Source: Acidisoma cellulosilyticum
Lineage (GTDB): Bacteria; Pseudomonadota; Alphaproteobacteria; Acetobacterales; Acetobacteraceae
NCBI RefSeq assembly: GCF_020621385.1
Contig: NZ_JAESVA010000007.1
Location: forward strand, 186,001 to 250,000
Length of the DNA: 64,000 bases
Direction of reading: 5' to 3'
Below, one piece after another: positions 35,046 through 43,340 of the stretch. Below the pieces are notes generated by a model. It saw nothing but the letters and a program-made list of their open reading frames with translations. It searched no databases and was not told where the DNA came from. Position numbers and translations under genes: made by a program. Each line of letters begins with the position of its first letter. Position 1 is the first letter of the stretch.

Positions 35046-36080
35046 ATGATGAAAGCCACCGTTCTGGAAGAGATCCGTCGCATCCAGTTGCGCGACATCG
35101 ATGTGCCCACGGAAGCAGGCCCCGGCGAGGTCAAGATCGCCATGAAGGCGGTCGGCATCTGCGGCAGCGACCTGCATTTCTATCTGCACGGCCATATCGG
35201 ACCTTTCTGGGTGAAGGAGCCGATGATCCTGGGCCATGAAGGCGCCGGCCAGATTGTGGCCGTGGGTGAGGGCGTCACCAATCTGAAGGTCGGCGACCGT
35301 GTGGCGATGGAGCCGGGGATTCCGGACTGGACGTCCCGCGCTGCGCAGCTCGGCCTTTATAACCTCGACCCTGCCGTGCGCTTCTGGGCGACCCCGCCGG
35401 TGCATGGCTGCCTGGTGCCGGAAATCGTCCATCCCGCGAACCTCACCTTCCAGATTCCGGATAGCGTCAGCTTTCAGGAAGGCGCCTTCGTGGAGCCGCT
35501 GGCCGTCGGCATGCAGGCTGTCAACAAAGCCCATATCCTGCCCGGCCAGACGGCCGTGGTGCTGGGCGCCGGCACGATCGGCATGATGGTGGCCTTGGCC
35601 GCCCTGGCCGCCGGTGTCTCCCGCGTCATCATGACCGATGTGCAGAAGGAAAAGCTCGCCATCGCCGGTGGCTATGACGGCATCGTGCCGGTCAATGTCT
35701 CCGAGGTGAAGGCGGCCGACCGCGTGAAGGAACTCACTGGCGGGTGGGGTGCCGATGTGGTCTTCGAAGCCTCCGGCAGCCCGCATGCCTTCAAGGGTAT
35801 CTTCGATCTCGTCTGCCCGGGCGGTTGCGTCGTGCTTGTCGGCATGCCGCCGGCCGAAGTGGCACTCGACGTCGTCGGCGCGCAGATCAAGGAAGCGCGG
35901 ATCGAGACGGTCTTCCGCTATGCCAATGTCTATCCGCGCACGATCGCGCTGCTGGGCTCCGGCAAGATCGACCTCAAGCCGCTGATCTCCCGCACCTTCC
36001 CGTTCGAGCAGTCGGTGGAAGCCTTCGAATTCGCGGCCCAGGGCTCGCCCGAGGTCGTGAAGACGCAGATCGTCTTCTGA
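35046..36080 (+). CDS. xdh: xylitol/polyol dehydrogenase, zinc-dependent MDR family
   Basis: 344 residues. Catalytic zinc region [11 protein letters not shown] (near residues 36-46) and LGHEGAG (near 61-67), NAD-binding [16 protein letters not shown] (near 176). The usual four structural-zinc cysteines are absent; the lobe reads [18 protein letters not shown] followed by [14 protein letters not shown], which I recall from Gluconobacter oxydans xylitol dehydrogenase. It interconverts a polyol and a ketose with NAD. The SDR gene follows 11 bp downstream, so the two probably work on the same polyol route. Confidence 0.88.
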   Translation: MMKATVLEEIRRIQLRDIDVPTEAGPGEVKIAMKAVGICGSDLHFYLHGHIGPFWVKEPMILGHEGAGQIVAVGEGVTNLKVGDRVAMEPGIPDWTSRAAQLGLYNLDPAVRFWATPPVHGCLVPEIVHPANLTFQIPDSVSFQEGAFVEPLAVGMQAVNKAHILPGQTAVVLGAGTIGMMVALAALAAGVSRVIMTDVQKEKLAIAGGYDGIVPVNVSEVKAADRVKELTGGWGADVVFEASGSPHAFKGIFDLVCPGGCVVLVGMPPAEVALDVVGAQIKEARIETVFRYANVYPRTIALLGSGKIDLKPLISRTFPFEQSVEAFEFAAQGSPEVVKTQIVF

Positions 36081-36091
36081 GGAAAAGCCCC

Positions 36092-36859
36092 ATGAGCGTT
36101 ACCGACAGGTTTTCGCTATCGGGCAAAAAGGCCTTGGTGACCGGTGCCTCCAAGGGCATCGGCACCGAGCTGTGTTCCGTTCTTGCCGAGGCTGGGGCCG
36201 ATATCGTGGCCTTGGCGCGGGATCAAGCGGGCCTTGCCGAGGTGCAGAAGGCGGTGGAGGCGCGGGGCCGCCGCTGTCTGGTGATTCCAGCCGATCTGGG
36301 CCAGCCCGAGGCGCCGGAACGGGCGGCGCGGGAGGCCTTGGCGGCCTGGGGGACGATCGACATCCTGGTCAATAATGCCGGCGTCAGCTTTCCGAAGCTG
36401 ATGGTCGATCAGACGATCGCGGAATGGGATCTGATCCAGGCGGTCAATCTGCGCGCGCCCTGGCTTATCGCCCGCACCTTGGTCCCGGCCATGATGGCGC
36501 AAAAGTCTGGCAAGATCGTCAATGTCAGCAGCCAGACGAGTGCGGTGGCCCTGACCGAACACGGCGCCTATGCGGCGTCGAAGAATGGCCTCAATGGCCT
36601 CACCAAGGTCATGACGGCGGAATGGGCGCCCTACAATATCCAGTGCAATACCGTCTGCCCGACGGTGACGATGACGCCGATGGGCCAGCAGGTCTGGGGC
36701 GACCCCGCGAAGCTTGGTCCCATGGTCGCGAAAATCCCGGCCGGCCGCGTGGCGCAGACGGTCGAGGTCTGCGACGTGATCCTGTTCCTCTGCTCCCAGG
36801 CATCGGACATGATCAACGGCCAGGATATTTTCGTCGACGGCGGTTACACGGCGGTTTGA
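36092..36859 (+). CDS. SDR family oxidoreductase (polyol/gluconate dehydrogenase-like)
   Basis: 255 residues from the ATG at 36092 with GAGGAAAAG upstream; the longer open frame is the shadow of the previous gene. TGASKGIGTEL (near residues 17-27), NNAGVSF (near 93), SSQTSAVALTEHGAYAASK with the catalytic Ser and YAASK (near 143-161), and a C-terminal ending GQDIFVDGGYTAV typical of the gluconate 5-dehydrogenase/threitol-dehydrogenase branch. Co-transcribed with xylitol dehydrogenase; ended by the hairpin at 36861-36906. Exact substrate unknown. Confidence 0.85.
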   Translation: MSVTDRFSLSGKKALVTGASKGIGTELCSVLAEAGADIVALARDQAGLAEVQKAVEARGRRCLVIPADLGQPEAPERAAREALAAWGTIDILVNNAGVSFPKLMVDQTIAEWDLIQAVNLRAPWLIARTLVPAMMAQKSGKIVNVSSQTSAVALTEHGAYAASKNGLNGLTKVMTAEWAPYNIQCNTVCPTVTMTPMGQQVWGDPAKLGPMVAKIPAGRVAQTVEVCDVILFLCSQASDMINGQDIFVDGGYTAV

Positions 36860-36860
36860 G

Positions 36861-36906
36861 AAAAGCGTCGCCCGCGCACTTGTTGCGCGGGCGACGGCTT
36901 TTTTCT
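36861..36906 (+). terminator. intrinsic terminator made from a REP-like palindrome
   Basis: CGTCGCCCGCGCA / TTGCGCGGGCGACG forms a 13-bp stem with a 4-nt loop, preceded by AAAA and followed by a T-rich run. The stem carries the same core (GCGCGGGCGAC) as the REP-like elements near 28.1 and 58.5 kb. Confidence 0.88.
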
Positions 36907-36937
36907 CCTGCGCGTGACGCGCTTTTGCAGGCGAGCC

Positions 36938-38338
36938 TTAACCCTTACGCCCCAGTTCATACAGCGAAACGGCAGCGGCGGCCGAGACGTTCAGGCTTTC
37001 CATCTCGCCCGGCATCGGCAGCTTGGCGAGTTCGTCACAGGATTCGCGCGTCAGGCGACGTAGCCCTTCGCCTTCCCCACCCAGCACCAGCGCCACGCGG
37101 CGCTCGGCGAAGGACGGACCGTTGAGGGCCTGGGTCGCTTCCGCGTCCAGCCCGACCACCCAGCAATCGGCGGCCTTCAGCATGACGAGGGTGCGCGCGA
37201 GATTGACGGCGCGCAGCAGCGGCACCGTCTCCAGCGCGCCGGAGGCAGCCTTGGCGAGCGATCCGGTCTCTTCCGGCGCATGGCGTTCCTGCACGATGAC
37301 GCCGGCGACGCCAAAAGCGGCGGCCGAGCGCAGAATGGCGCCGACATTGCGCGGGTCGGTGATCTGATCCAGCACCAGGACCGGGCCCGGACGCTCCAGC
37401 ACTTCGCCGATCGTCAGCTGCGGCAGCAGATCGGCCAGAACCGCCAGGCCTTGATGCACGGAGTCGCGGCCGAGCATCTGGTCCAGCCGGGCGCGATCGA
37501 CCGTTTCGGCCTGCACGGCCCAGGGCTGCGGCAGGCGGGTGCTGAGATTGGCCTCGCCCTCTTCCGTCGTCAGCAGCCGGCGCAGGCGCCGGGCAGGGTT
37601 GGCGAGGGCCGCCTGCACGGCGTGGGTGCCATAGATCCAGACGGTGCCGCGCGGCGTGTCGGCCGCGTTCGGACGGGGTGCGCGCGGGGTGAAGCTCTGC
37701 TCCTCCCGATCACGGTCGAGCCCTTCGCGGGCGCGGTCCTGCACACGGGACGGGGCGGTCAGCGGCGCGCGCTCGCGAGGCTCAGCGCGCGGCGCGCGGT
37801 CGCCGTCATGGGAACGAGGGCGGTCGGCCTGCGGCGAGCGCGGCCGGTCCGTCTGCGCCGGGCGGCGATCCGGCCGTTCGTCGCGCGCGGGACGCTCTGG
37901 CCGTTCAGCACGTTCGGGGCGGTCTGACCGCTCGGGGCGTTCGGTGCGGTAGGTCGGTTTGACGTCACGCTCGACGCGCGGACGCGGTGTCGCCGGACGC
38001 GGCCCGTGGGAATTGCGCATCCCTGGCTTGGCCGTACGCGGCGTGGCCGAACGCGGCGCGGCCAAACCTGGACCGGCCGAACCTGAGCTGGCCTGACGGG
38101 GCGCTGCCGAGCGGGGCCCAGCCGAACGCGGCGCGGCGGAGCGCGGTGCCTCGTCACGAGATCCGTCACGATCGCGGGTATTGCCTGCGCTGGATGCATG
38201 GCTTTGGCTGCCATGCGGCTTTGCCGGACGGCTATCGCCGCCACGGCCGGCGCTTGCCGAACTGCCTTGATAGGGCTTGGAATAAGCTTTGCCGCCGGCC
38301 GGCTGGCCGCGAGAACGGTCTGAACGGGGCGGTTTCAT
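36938..38338 (-). CDS. rlmB: 23S rRNA (guanosine-2'-O-)-methyltransferase RlmB with long disordered N-terminus
   Basis: 466 residues against about 245 for E. coli RlmB. The catalytic part starts near residue 230 (VWIYGTHAVQAAL), with SpoU motifs LDQITDPRNVGAILRSA (near 326), LVLGGEGEGLRRL (near 415) and ESLNVSAAAAVSLYELGR (near 447). It methylates the ribose of G2251 in the peptidyl-transferase centre. The first ~228 residues are low-complexity, basic and Ser/Pro/Arg/Glu-rich, with repeats such as APRSA and RPERS-type hexads, so almost surely disordered; a role in RNA binding is possible. tRNA-Tyr is divergent upstream. Confidence 0.92.
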   Translation of the reverse strand: MKPPRSDRSRGQPAGGKAYSKPYQGSSASAGRGGDSRPAKPHGSQSHASSAGNTRDRDGSRDEAPRSAAPRSAGPRSAAPRQASSGSAGPGLAAPRSATPRTAKPGMRNSHGPRPATPRPRVERDVKPTYRTERPERSDRPERAERPERPARDERPDRRPAQTDRPRSPQADRPRSHDGDRAPRAEPRERAPLTAPSRVQDRAREGLDRDREEQSFTPRAPRPNAADTPRGTVWIYGTHAVQAALANPARRLRRLLTTEEGEANLSTRLPQPWAVQAETVDRARLDQMLGRDSVHQGLAVLADLLPQLTIGEVLERPGPVLVLDQITDPRNVGAILRSAAAFGVAGVIVQERHAPEETGSLAKAASGALETVPLLRAVNLARTLVMLKAADCWVVGLDAEATQALNGPSFAERRVALVLGGEGEGLRRLTRESCDELAKLPMPGEMESLNVSAAAAVSLYELGRKG

Positions 38339-38461
38339 GAGGAGCTTCCTTGCATGGACGGGGTAATGGGCTGTCGCGGCCGCAGGTCAGATTATCGGCC
38401 GCCGCACCCATAGCCTTCGTTGACAAGAACGAGCAAATGAGGGATTTGCACGTCCCACGCT

Positions 38462-38547
38462 GGAGGGGTGCCCGAGTGGCTAAAGGGGACGGACTGTAAA
38501 TCCGTTGGCGCACGCCTACGTTGGTTCAAATCCAACCCCCTCCACCA
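38462..38547 (+). tRNA. trnY: tRNA-Tyr (GTA)
   Basis: Class II tRNA with a long variable arm: acceptor GGAGGGG / CCCCTCC, D arm after TGCCCGAGTGGCTAAAGG, anticodon stem ACGGA / TCCGT around loop CTGTAAA (anticodon GTA), long variable arm, T arm, discriminator A and encoded CCA (38545-38547). Confidence 0.97.
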
Positions 38548-39224
38548 TTGCCTCGCGCTAAGGCAATGACATGGTTCCCCAAATTCCAAATGAGATATCG
38601 GCATCCGGCAGGCCTCTGGTCAGCCAGTCTGGCCGACCGCACTGCGCTTGGCGCAGACAAGCCCTGCCGTCGCATCTGCGATGCGCCGCATCAGTGGGCC
38701 TTCGGGGGCCGGGATTTTTCGTTTGTCCCGATATCGGCCGGCGAGGCGCGGCCGGCGAGGCGCGGCCGGCGAGGCGCAGCCAGTCAGGATTCCGTCAAAG
38801 CCGGACGGACTCTCTGGCTAGAGGGGAACCCAGCGTAATCGATGCGGTGCTGCGGGAGCCCCGATGCGTCGGACAAGCTTAAAGATCCATGCCTGATATG
38901 GAAATCAGGACGTTTCTTTTAAGAAATATCAAAGAATCTAAGCTAAAATCCGCATCGCAGGCGGCTTGAATCAGGACCGCTATACTGATCTCATTGGTCC
39001 TGGGCATCATGCACCGAGCGCAAGGGAACGCCAGGTCTTGAAGGCTAGGTATGCGCTGCGCTCTATCAGGGGCCGGTTTGATGAGGCATAGTACAGGCCT
39101 GCGGGCCTCACGGACGCATAGGTCCGATTTCTGACGATTTTAGCCGTGGATAGTGCCGTGTGTAGAGAGTTTTCGAGCCAGGCCAGGGCTGCGCGCAGTC
39201 CGACCGATCCGTCGGCGGCATAGT
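38548..39224. other. 677-bp gap without a supportable gene
   Basis: Directly after tRNA-Tyr, TTGCCT / AGGCAA (38548-38566) makes a small hairpin that may end its transcript. Open frames crossing here have no protein-like features. The gap also contains a 14-bp triple repeat at 38736-38777, a hairpin CCTGAT / ATCAGG near 38891-38908, and an AT-rich patch (38920-38955), probably the promoter region of the histidine kinase gene. Confidence 0.6.
38736..38777. repeat. 14-bp tandem repeat, three copies
   Basis: Three perfect tandem copies of GGCCGGCGAGGCGC. The length is not a multiple of three and no ORF is supported here, so it is a non-coding slippage-prone tract. Confidence 0.9.
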
Positions 39225-41165
39225 ATGGCGCGCGAAACCTCAAGCGAAATCGCTAATCTGCACGAGCTTCTGGTGCGGGAAGTGGTTGATTACGCGATCT
39301 ATATGCTGAACCCGGACGGCCAGGTCATCAGCTGGAACACCGGGGCGGAGCGTATCAAGGGCTATAGCGAGGCCGAGATCCTCGGGACGCATTTCTCGCG
39401 TTTCTATACCGATGAGGATCGGGAAGCCGGCATTCCGGCACGCGCTCTGCAAACCGCCGCCGATATCGGCCGTCTGGCGGCCGAAGGCTGGCGGGTGCGG
39501 CGGGACGGCAGCCGATTCTGGGCGATGGTCGTAATCGACGCGATCTATCAGGACGGTAGCGTCATGGGCTTTGCCAAGATCACGCGTGACATGACCGAGC
39601 AACGTGCGGTTCAGATGGCGGCGCTGGACAGCGAGCGCCGCTTCCGCCTGCTGATCGAGAGCGTCACGGACTATGCTATCTGCATGCTGGATACGGTCGG
39701 CTTCGTGACGCATTGGAATGCCGGCGCGGAACGGATTACCGGCTATCGGGCCATCGATATCATCGGGCGCCATTTCGAGGATTTCTACGCCGAGGAGGAC
39801 AAGGTTCTGGGCCTGCCGGCCTTGGCCTTGCTGACGGCCCGTGCCGAGGGCCGCTACGGGATCGAGGGGTGGCGCGTGCGCCGCGACGGCAGCCGCTTCT
39901 GGGCAAGCGTTGTGCTCGATCCCATCTACGATAACGGCATCCTGGTCGGTTTCGCTAAGATCACCCGCGACCTGACGGAGCGGCGAGACACGCAGCTGCA
40001 ACTGGAGGCATCGCGCCAGCAGCTGTTTCAGGCACAGAAGATGGAGGCGGTGGGCCAGCTGACCGGCGGCCTGGCCCATGACTTCAACAACGTCCTGACC
40101 GGCATCATCGGCAGTCTGACCTTGATCGAAGCGCGTATCCGCGCCGGCCGCCGTGACGGGCTGGATCGCTATATCGCGGCCGCCCAGGGCGCGGCTGCCA
40201 GGGCCGCGGCGCTGACCCATCGCCTGCTCGCCTTCGCGCGCCGCCAGACGCTTGATGCCAAGGTGACCGAGATCAATACCCTGATCCTCAATATGGGCGA
40301 GCTTGTGCGGCAGACCGTCGGGCGCAGGGTCAAGCTCAGCACCGATCTGGAACCCGATCTTTGGACGGTGTGCTGCGATCCCAATCAGCTTGAGAGCGCC
40401 ATACTCAACCTCTGCCTCAATGCGCGCGACGCCATGCCGTCCGGTGGATGCATCGTGATTCATACCGGCAATCTGGCGCTTCTGGGTCGTGCAGCCAGCG
40501 ACCTGCGTCTGGCGAATGGCGATTATATCGCGGTTGCCGTCAGCGATACCGGCACCGGCATGACGACCGAGGTGCTGGCGCGGGCCTTCGATCCCTTCTT
40601 CACGACCAAGCCCATCGGGCAAGGAACCGGTCTCGGCCTGTCGATGATCCACGGTTTTGCCGAGCAGTCGGGCGGTCGGGCCCGCATTGCGTCGGAACCC
40701 GGCGCCGGCACAACCGTGACACTCTACTTGCCGCGCTATCATGGCGCATTGCCCGAAGAGATAGAAAAAGGACAGGCGATTGACCTGTCATTTTCCGATC
40801 GCCGGGGATCGACGATCCTGGTGGTCGATGATGAGGAGGCGATCCGCATGCTGATCGTCGAAGTGCTGGATGACCTGGGCTATATTTGTCTGGAAGCGAG
40901 CGACAGCGAATCCGCCTTGGCTCAATTGCAGGATCATCCGGAGGTGGATCTGCTGATCACCGATGTCGGCCTGCCGGGCGATATGAACGGACGGCAGATG
41001 GCCGAGGCGGCAAGGTCATCGCTGCCTGATCTGAAGGTGCTGTTTATCACCGGCTATGCCGACAGCGCTGTGATCGGCGAAACATTCGGCCTCGGAACAA
41101 GGGTTTTAGGAAAACCCTTCTCGCTCGACGTCTTGATGAATCAGGTCAGGGATCTTTGTTCCTGA
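39225..41165 (+). CDS. hybrid sensor histidine kinase with two PAS domains
   Basis: 646 residues from the ATG at 39225; the open frame starts 24 residues earlier with less protein-like text. Two PAS domains (about 15-130 and 145-255) each end in an almost identical EGWRVRRDGSRFWA segment. HisKA follows with the phosphorylated His in GGLAHDFNN (near 284), then HATPase (near 320-505, DTGTGMTTEV and GTGLGLSMIHGFAEQSGG) and a receiver domain with Asp in ITDVGLPG (near 578) and KPFS. No membrane segment, so a cytosolic sensor. The signal is unknown; no separate response regulator is adjacent. Confidence 0.93.
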   Translation: MARETSSEIANLHELLVREVVDYAIYMLNPDGQVISWNTGAERIKGYSEAEILGTHFSRFYTDEDREAGIPARALQTAADIGRLAAEGWRVRRDGSRFWAMVVIDAIYQDGSVMGFAKITRDMTEQRAVQMAALDSERRFRLLIESVTDYAICMLDTVGFVTHWNAGAERITGYRAIDIIGRHFEDFYAEEDKVLGLPALALLTARAEGRYGIEGWRVRRDGSRFWASVVLDPIYDNGILVGFAKITRDLTERRDTQLQLEASRQQLFQAQKMEAVGQLTGGLAHDFNNVLTGIIGSLTLIEARIRAGRRDGLDRYIAAAQGAAARAAALTHRLLAFARRQTLDAKVTEINTLILNMGELVRQTVGRRVKLSTDLEPDLWTVCCDPNQLESAILNLCLNARDAMPSGGCIVIHTGNLALLGRAASDLRLANGDYIAVAVSDTGTGMTTEVLARAFDPFFTTKPIGQGTGLGLSMIHGFAEQSGGRARIASEPGAGTTVTLYLPRYHGALPEEIEKGQAIDLSFSDRRGSTILVVDDEEAIRMLIVEVLDDLGYICLEASDSESALAQLQDHPEVDLLITDVGLPGDMNGRQMAEAARSSLPDLKVLFITGYADSAVIGETFGLGTRVLGKPFSLDVLMNQVRDLCS

Positions 41166-41171
41166 CGGGGT

Positions 41172-41399
41172 TCACCATCGCCGGCGGTCACCCGCACGCG
41201 CCAGAATGAACATCACGACAAGCACGACCAGGACAAGCAGCCCGGCCTGACCGAGCGTCAGATGGTGCAGCAGCCGGAAGATGAAGCTGTAGATCAGCGC
41301 ATGAATGACAGCGGACGCGACCGTGTGGCCAAGCCAGTCCGTCCAGCCTTGGTGATAGCCATAGCCGTAATGGGCGGAGAGAAAATCAGACAAAAACAT
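41172..41399 (-). CDS. small two-span membrane protein, hypothetical
   Basis: 75 residues. The N-terminus is Tyr/His-rich (HYGYGYHQGWTDWLGH), followed by two hydrophobic helices (ASAVIHALIYSFIFRLLHHL and LLVLVVLVVMFILA) and a short basic tail RAGDRRRW. Inner-membrane location is likely. No family recognised. It is convergent with the kinase gene and 7 bp from its end. Confidence 0.6.
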   Translation of the reverse strand: MFLSDFLSAHYGYGYHQGWTDWLGHTVASAVIHALIYSFIFRLLHHLTLGQAGLLVLVVLVVMFILARAGDRRRW

Positions 41400-41422
41400 G
41401 GGCGCTGAACCGAAGGCTGAGA

Positions 41423-41617
41423 CTATCCAGGGAAGAGCTCGGAATTGACGTGGAACGCGGCACGGCAGGCGTCCGAGTCCCGCGCCGCTTCATAGTGATT
41501 TTCGCAATAGATCAGCTCTTTCAGAAAGGCCTTGTGATCATGCCGATAGGTCGTGACATGCTCATCCGTGCAGGCAACGAGGCATGTGGTAACCATCACG
41601 ATCAGCAGCGCCCGCAT
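41423..41617 (-). CDS. EexN-like small lipoprotein
   Basis: About 64 residues from an internal ATG near 41617; the frame is open upstream from a TTG. A signal with lipobox (LVACT, Cys near residue 15) is followed by a short mature part, HDHKAFLKELIYCENHYEAARDSDACRAAFHVN, which resembles the EexN entry-exclusion lipoprotein family of plasmids and integrated elements (two Cys spaced about 16 apart, preceded by a basic/aromatic helix). No conjugation genes lie nearby, so a role in exclusion is unsupported here; the family has many chromosomal stand-alone members. Confidence 0.6.
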   Translation of the reverse strand: MRALLIVMVTTCLVACTDEHVTTYRHDHKAFLKELIYCENHYEAARDSDACRAAFHVNSELFPG

Positions 41618-41708
41618 GGCGTGCCGTGAATATTGCCAAATCAACGGTATCGCTCCCGCTTCATCCAAGTCAGGGGCGATACCGCGGAATTGGCCGCGAC
41701 AGCACCCG

Positions 41709-42188
41709 CTACCTTATTAGCAGCGCGGTCGCGTAAAGGCCAAAACCAAAAACCGTATGCGCGATCAGACCCATGATGCGCACGCGGTTGGGATTGGGAG
41801 TGCGCGACGCCGCCCAGCCGATGCCGAGGCCCGGCTGAAGCAAAAACCAGCCGCCGGCAATGGTGACGATGCCCCAGATCCAGGCCGGCCAGAAGGTCGG
41901 ATGCACCAGCCAGCCGGGACCGGTGAGAGCGACGAGGATGGCGCCATAGAGCGCACCGACGATGTAATGGAAGGCCCAGCCCATCGAATTTTCCAGTGCG
42001 AAGGGCGCGGCGGTGGCGATATCGTTATGAAAGACGCGGCCATTGCCAAGATGCCCGACCCAGCGGCCGACAGGCCGCCAATTGGGGCGCGACTGGCCAG
42101 GGAAATAGGCGAGGATCAAAGCCCAGATATCCATCAGGATCGTCGCCCCGATGCCGATCACGAGGCCGCGCCACAGAAGATCAATCAT
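41709..42188 (-). CDS. DUF2938 family membrane protein
   Basis: 159 residues with four hydrophobic spans. The N-terminus GLVIGIGATILMDIWALILAYF (residues 9-30) and ENSMGWAFHYIVGALYGAIL (near 68-87) match the DUF2938 pattern, as does the PAWIWGIVTIAGGWFLLQPGLG segment. Inner-membrane protein of unknown function. It forms a minus-strand run with the small lipoprotein and membrane protein genes. Confidence 0.7.
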   Translation of the reverse strand: MIDLLWRGLVIGIGATILMDIWALILAYFPGQSRPNWRPVGRWVGHLGNGRVFHNDIATAAPFALENSMGWAFHYIVGALYGAILVALTGPGWLVHPTFWPAWIWGIVTIAGGWFLLQPGLGIGWAASRTPNPNRVRIMGLIAHTVFGFGLYATALLIR

Positions 42189-42232
42189 GAATTGCCTCAG
42201 CTAGGAACAAGTACAAGGGGGCGATGGCGCGA

Positions 42233-43228
42233 TCAGTCAACGGACATGTCAAAGCGGCAGCGATTGCGCCCGCTTTGCTTCGCCTCATACATCAACAGAT
42301 CGGCGCGCGCGATCCAATCGGCGACCGAAGCAAGGCTTGGCACCGTCGTCGCGACACCGAAGCTTGCCGTCACCGGGCGCGCGCTCATGCCGGGAATGGC
42401 ATAAGCTGCCAGACCGCTGCGCAGCGCTTCCGTCAGGCTGCGCGCTGTCTGACGGTCCATATCCGGCAGGAGGACGGCGAATTCTTCCCCGCCCAGCCGA
42501 CCGAGTTCAGCCTCGGGCGGCATCGTCTCCCTGACGAATTGCGCGACGCTCGACAGCACCAGATCACCCGCTGCATGGCCGCGCTCGTCATTGATGCGCT
42601 TGAAATGGTCGATATCGAAAATGATGAGGGCGGACTCACGCCCCCCGTCCTGAAACGCGGCCCAGGCGCCGTTGAGCGCGGCGCCGAAGGCACGGCGCGT
42701 GAGGGCGCCGGTCAGGAAATCGCTTTTGGCGATAAGGCGCAGTTCCAACTCATCCATGACGAGGGCCGCGAAGCTGGTCATGATCTGGATCTGGGTGGCG
42801 TCAAAGCTGCGCGGTTTCGTGTCGAGCGCGCAGAGCGCGCCCAGATTATAGCCGTCCGGGGAGCTGAGCGGGATACCGAGATAGCTGCGAATGAAGGGCG
42901 GTCCCAGCACGACGGGATTGCTCGCGAAACGCTTATCTTCCGCCGCATCGGCGATCACCATCGGCTCCCGCCGCTCGATCGTATGGGTGCAGAAGGATAT
43001 CGTGCGCGGCATATTGGCGGCGACCGGGCCGGTCATGGATTTCAGCCATTGCCGGTCTTTCGCGACCAGGGACACGATCGAGATCGGCACGTTCATAACG
43101 GTTTGAACTAAGGACGTGATCTTGTCGAACGCGGCTTCCGGTGCGGTGTCGAGAATTTGACAGCGATCGAGGGCCGCCAGCCGGGCCGGCTCATCCATCA
43201 GCTTATTCTGCACGTCCTGGACCCTCAT
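42233..43228 (-). CDS. GAF-GGDEF diguanylate cyclase
   Basis: 331 residues, soluble. N-terminal GAF-like domain (about residues 15-155): LDTAPEAAFDKITSLVQTVMNVPISIVSLV and a SFCTHTI region. C-terminal GGDEF domain (about 165-328) with the intact active motif RLGGEEFAVLL near 244, so c-di-GMP synthesis is likely. The RxxD inhibitory site just upstream of GGEEF is not seen (the sequence is PPEAELGRL), suggesting no product feedback at this site. The GAF domain would sense an unknown small ligand. Near the MscS-cNMP gene. Confidence 0.9.
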   Translation of the reverse strand: MRVQDVQNKLMDEPARLAALDRCQILDTAPEAAFDKITSLVQTVMNVPISIVSLVAKDRQWLKSMTGPVAANMPRTISFCTHTIERREPMVIADAAEDKRFASNPVVLGPPFIRSYLGIPLSSPDGYNLGALCALDTKPRSFDATQIQIMTSFAALVMDELELRLIAKSDFLTGALTRRAFGAALNGAWAAFQDGGRESALIIFDIDHFKRINDERGHAAGDLVLSSVAQFVRETMPPEAELGRLGGEEFAVLLPDMDRQTARSLTEALRSGLAAYAIPGMSARPVTASFGVATTVPSLASVADWIARADLLMYEAKQSGRNRCRFDMSVD

Positions 43229-43340
43229 TCAGCCCTTGGTTCGTAATGGGATCTTATTGTGACGCCTCATAAAGGATTAGACGCAGATTTTTCCGACAAG
43301 ACAAGCAAGCCCGAGGATCCTGAACCTTGGGCTTAGTCGG

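Noticed and set aside
38392-38604. 70-codon minus-strand ORF overlapping tRNA-Tyr
   Set aside because: It covers the tRNA gene in antisense and has no protein features.
39240-40742. 500-codon minus-strand open frame across the histidine kinase
   Set aside because: Antisense shadow of a well-supported PAS/HisKA/HATPase protein; no motif of its own.
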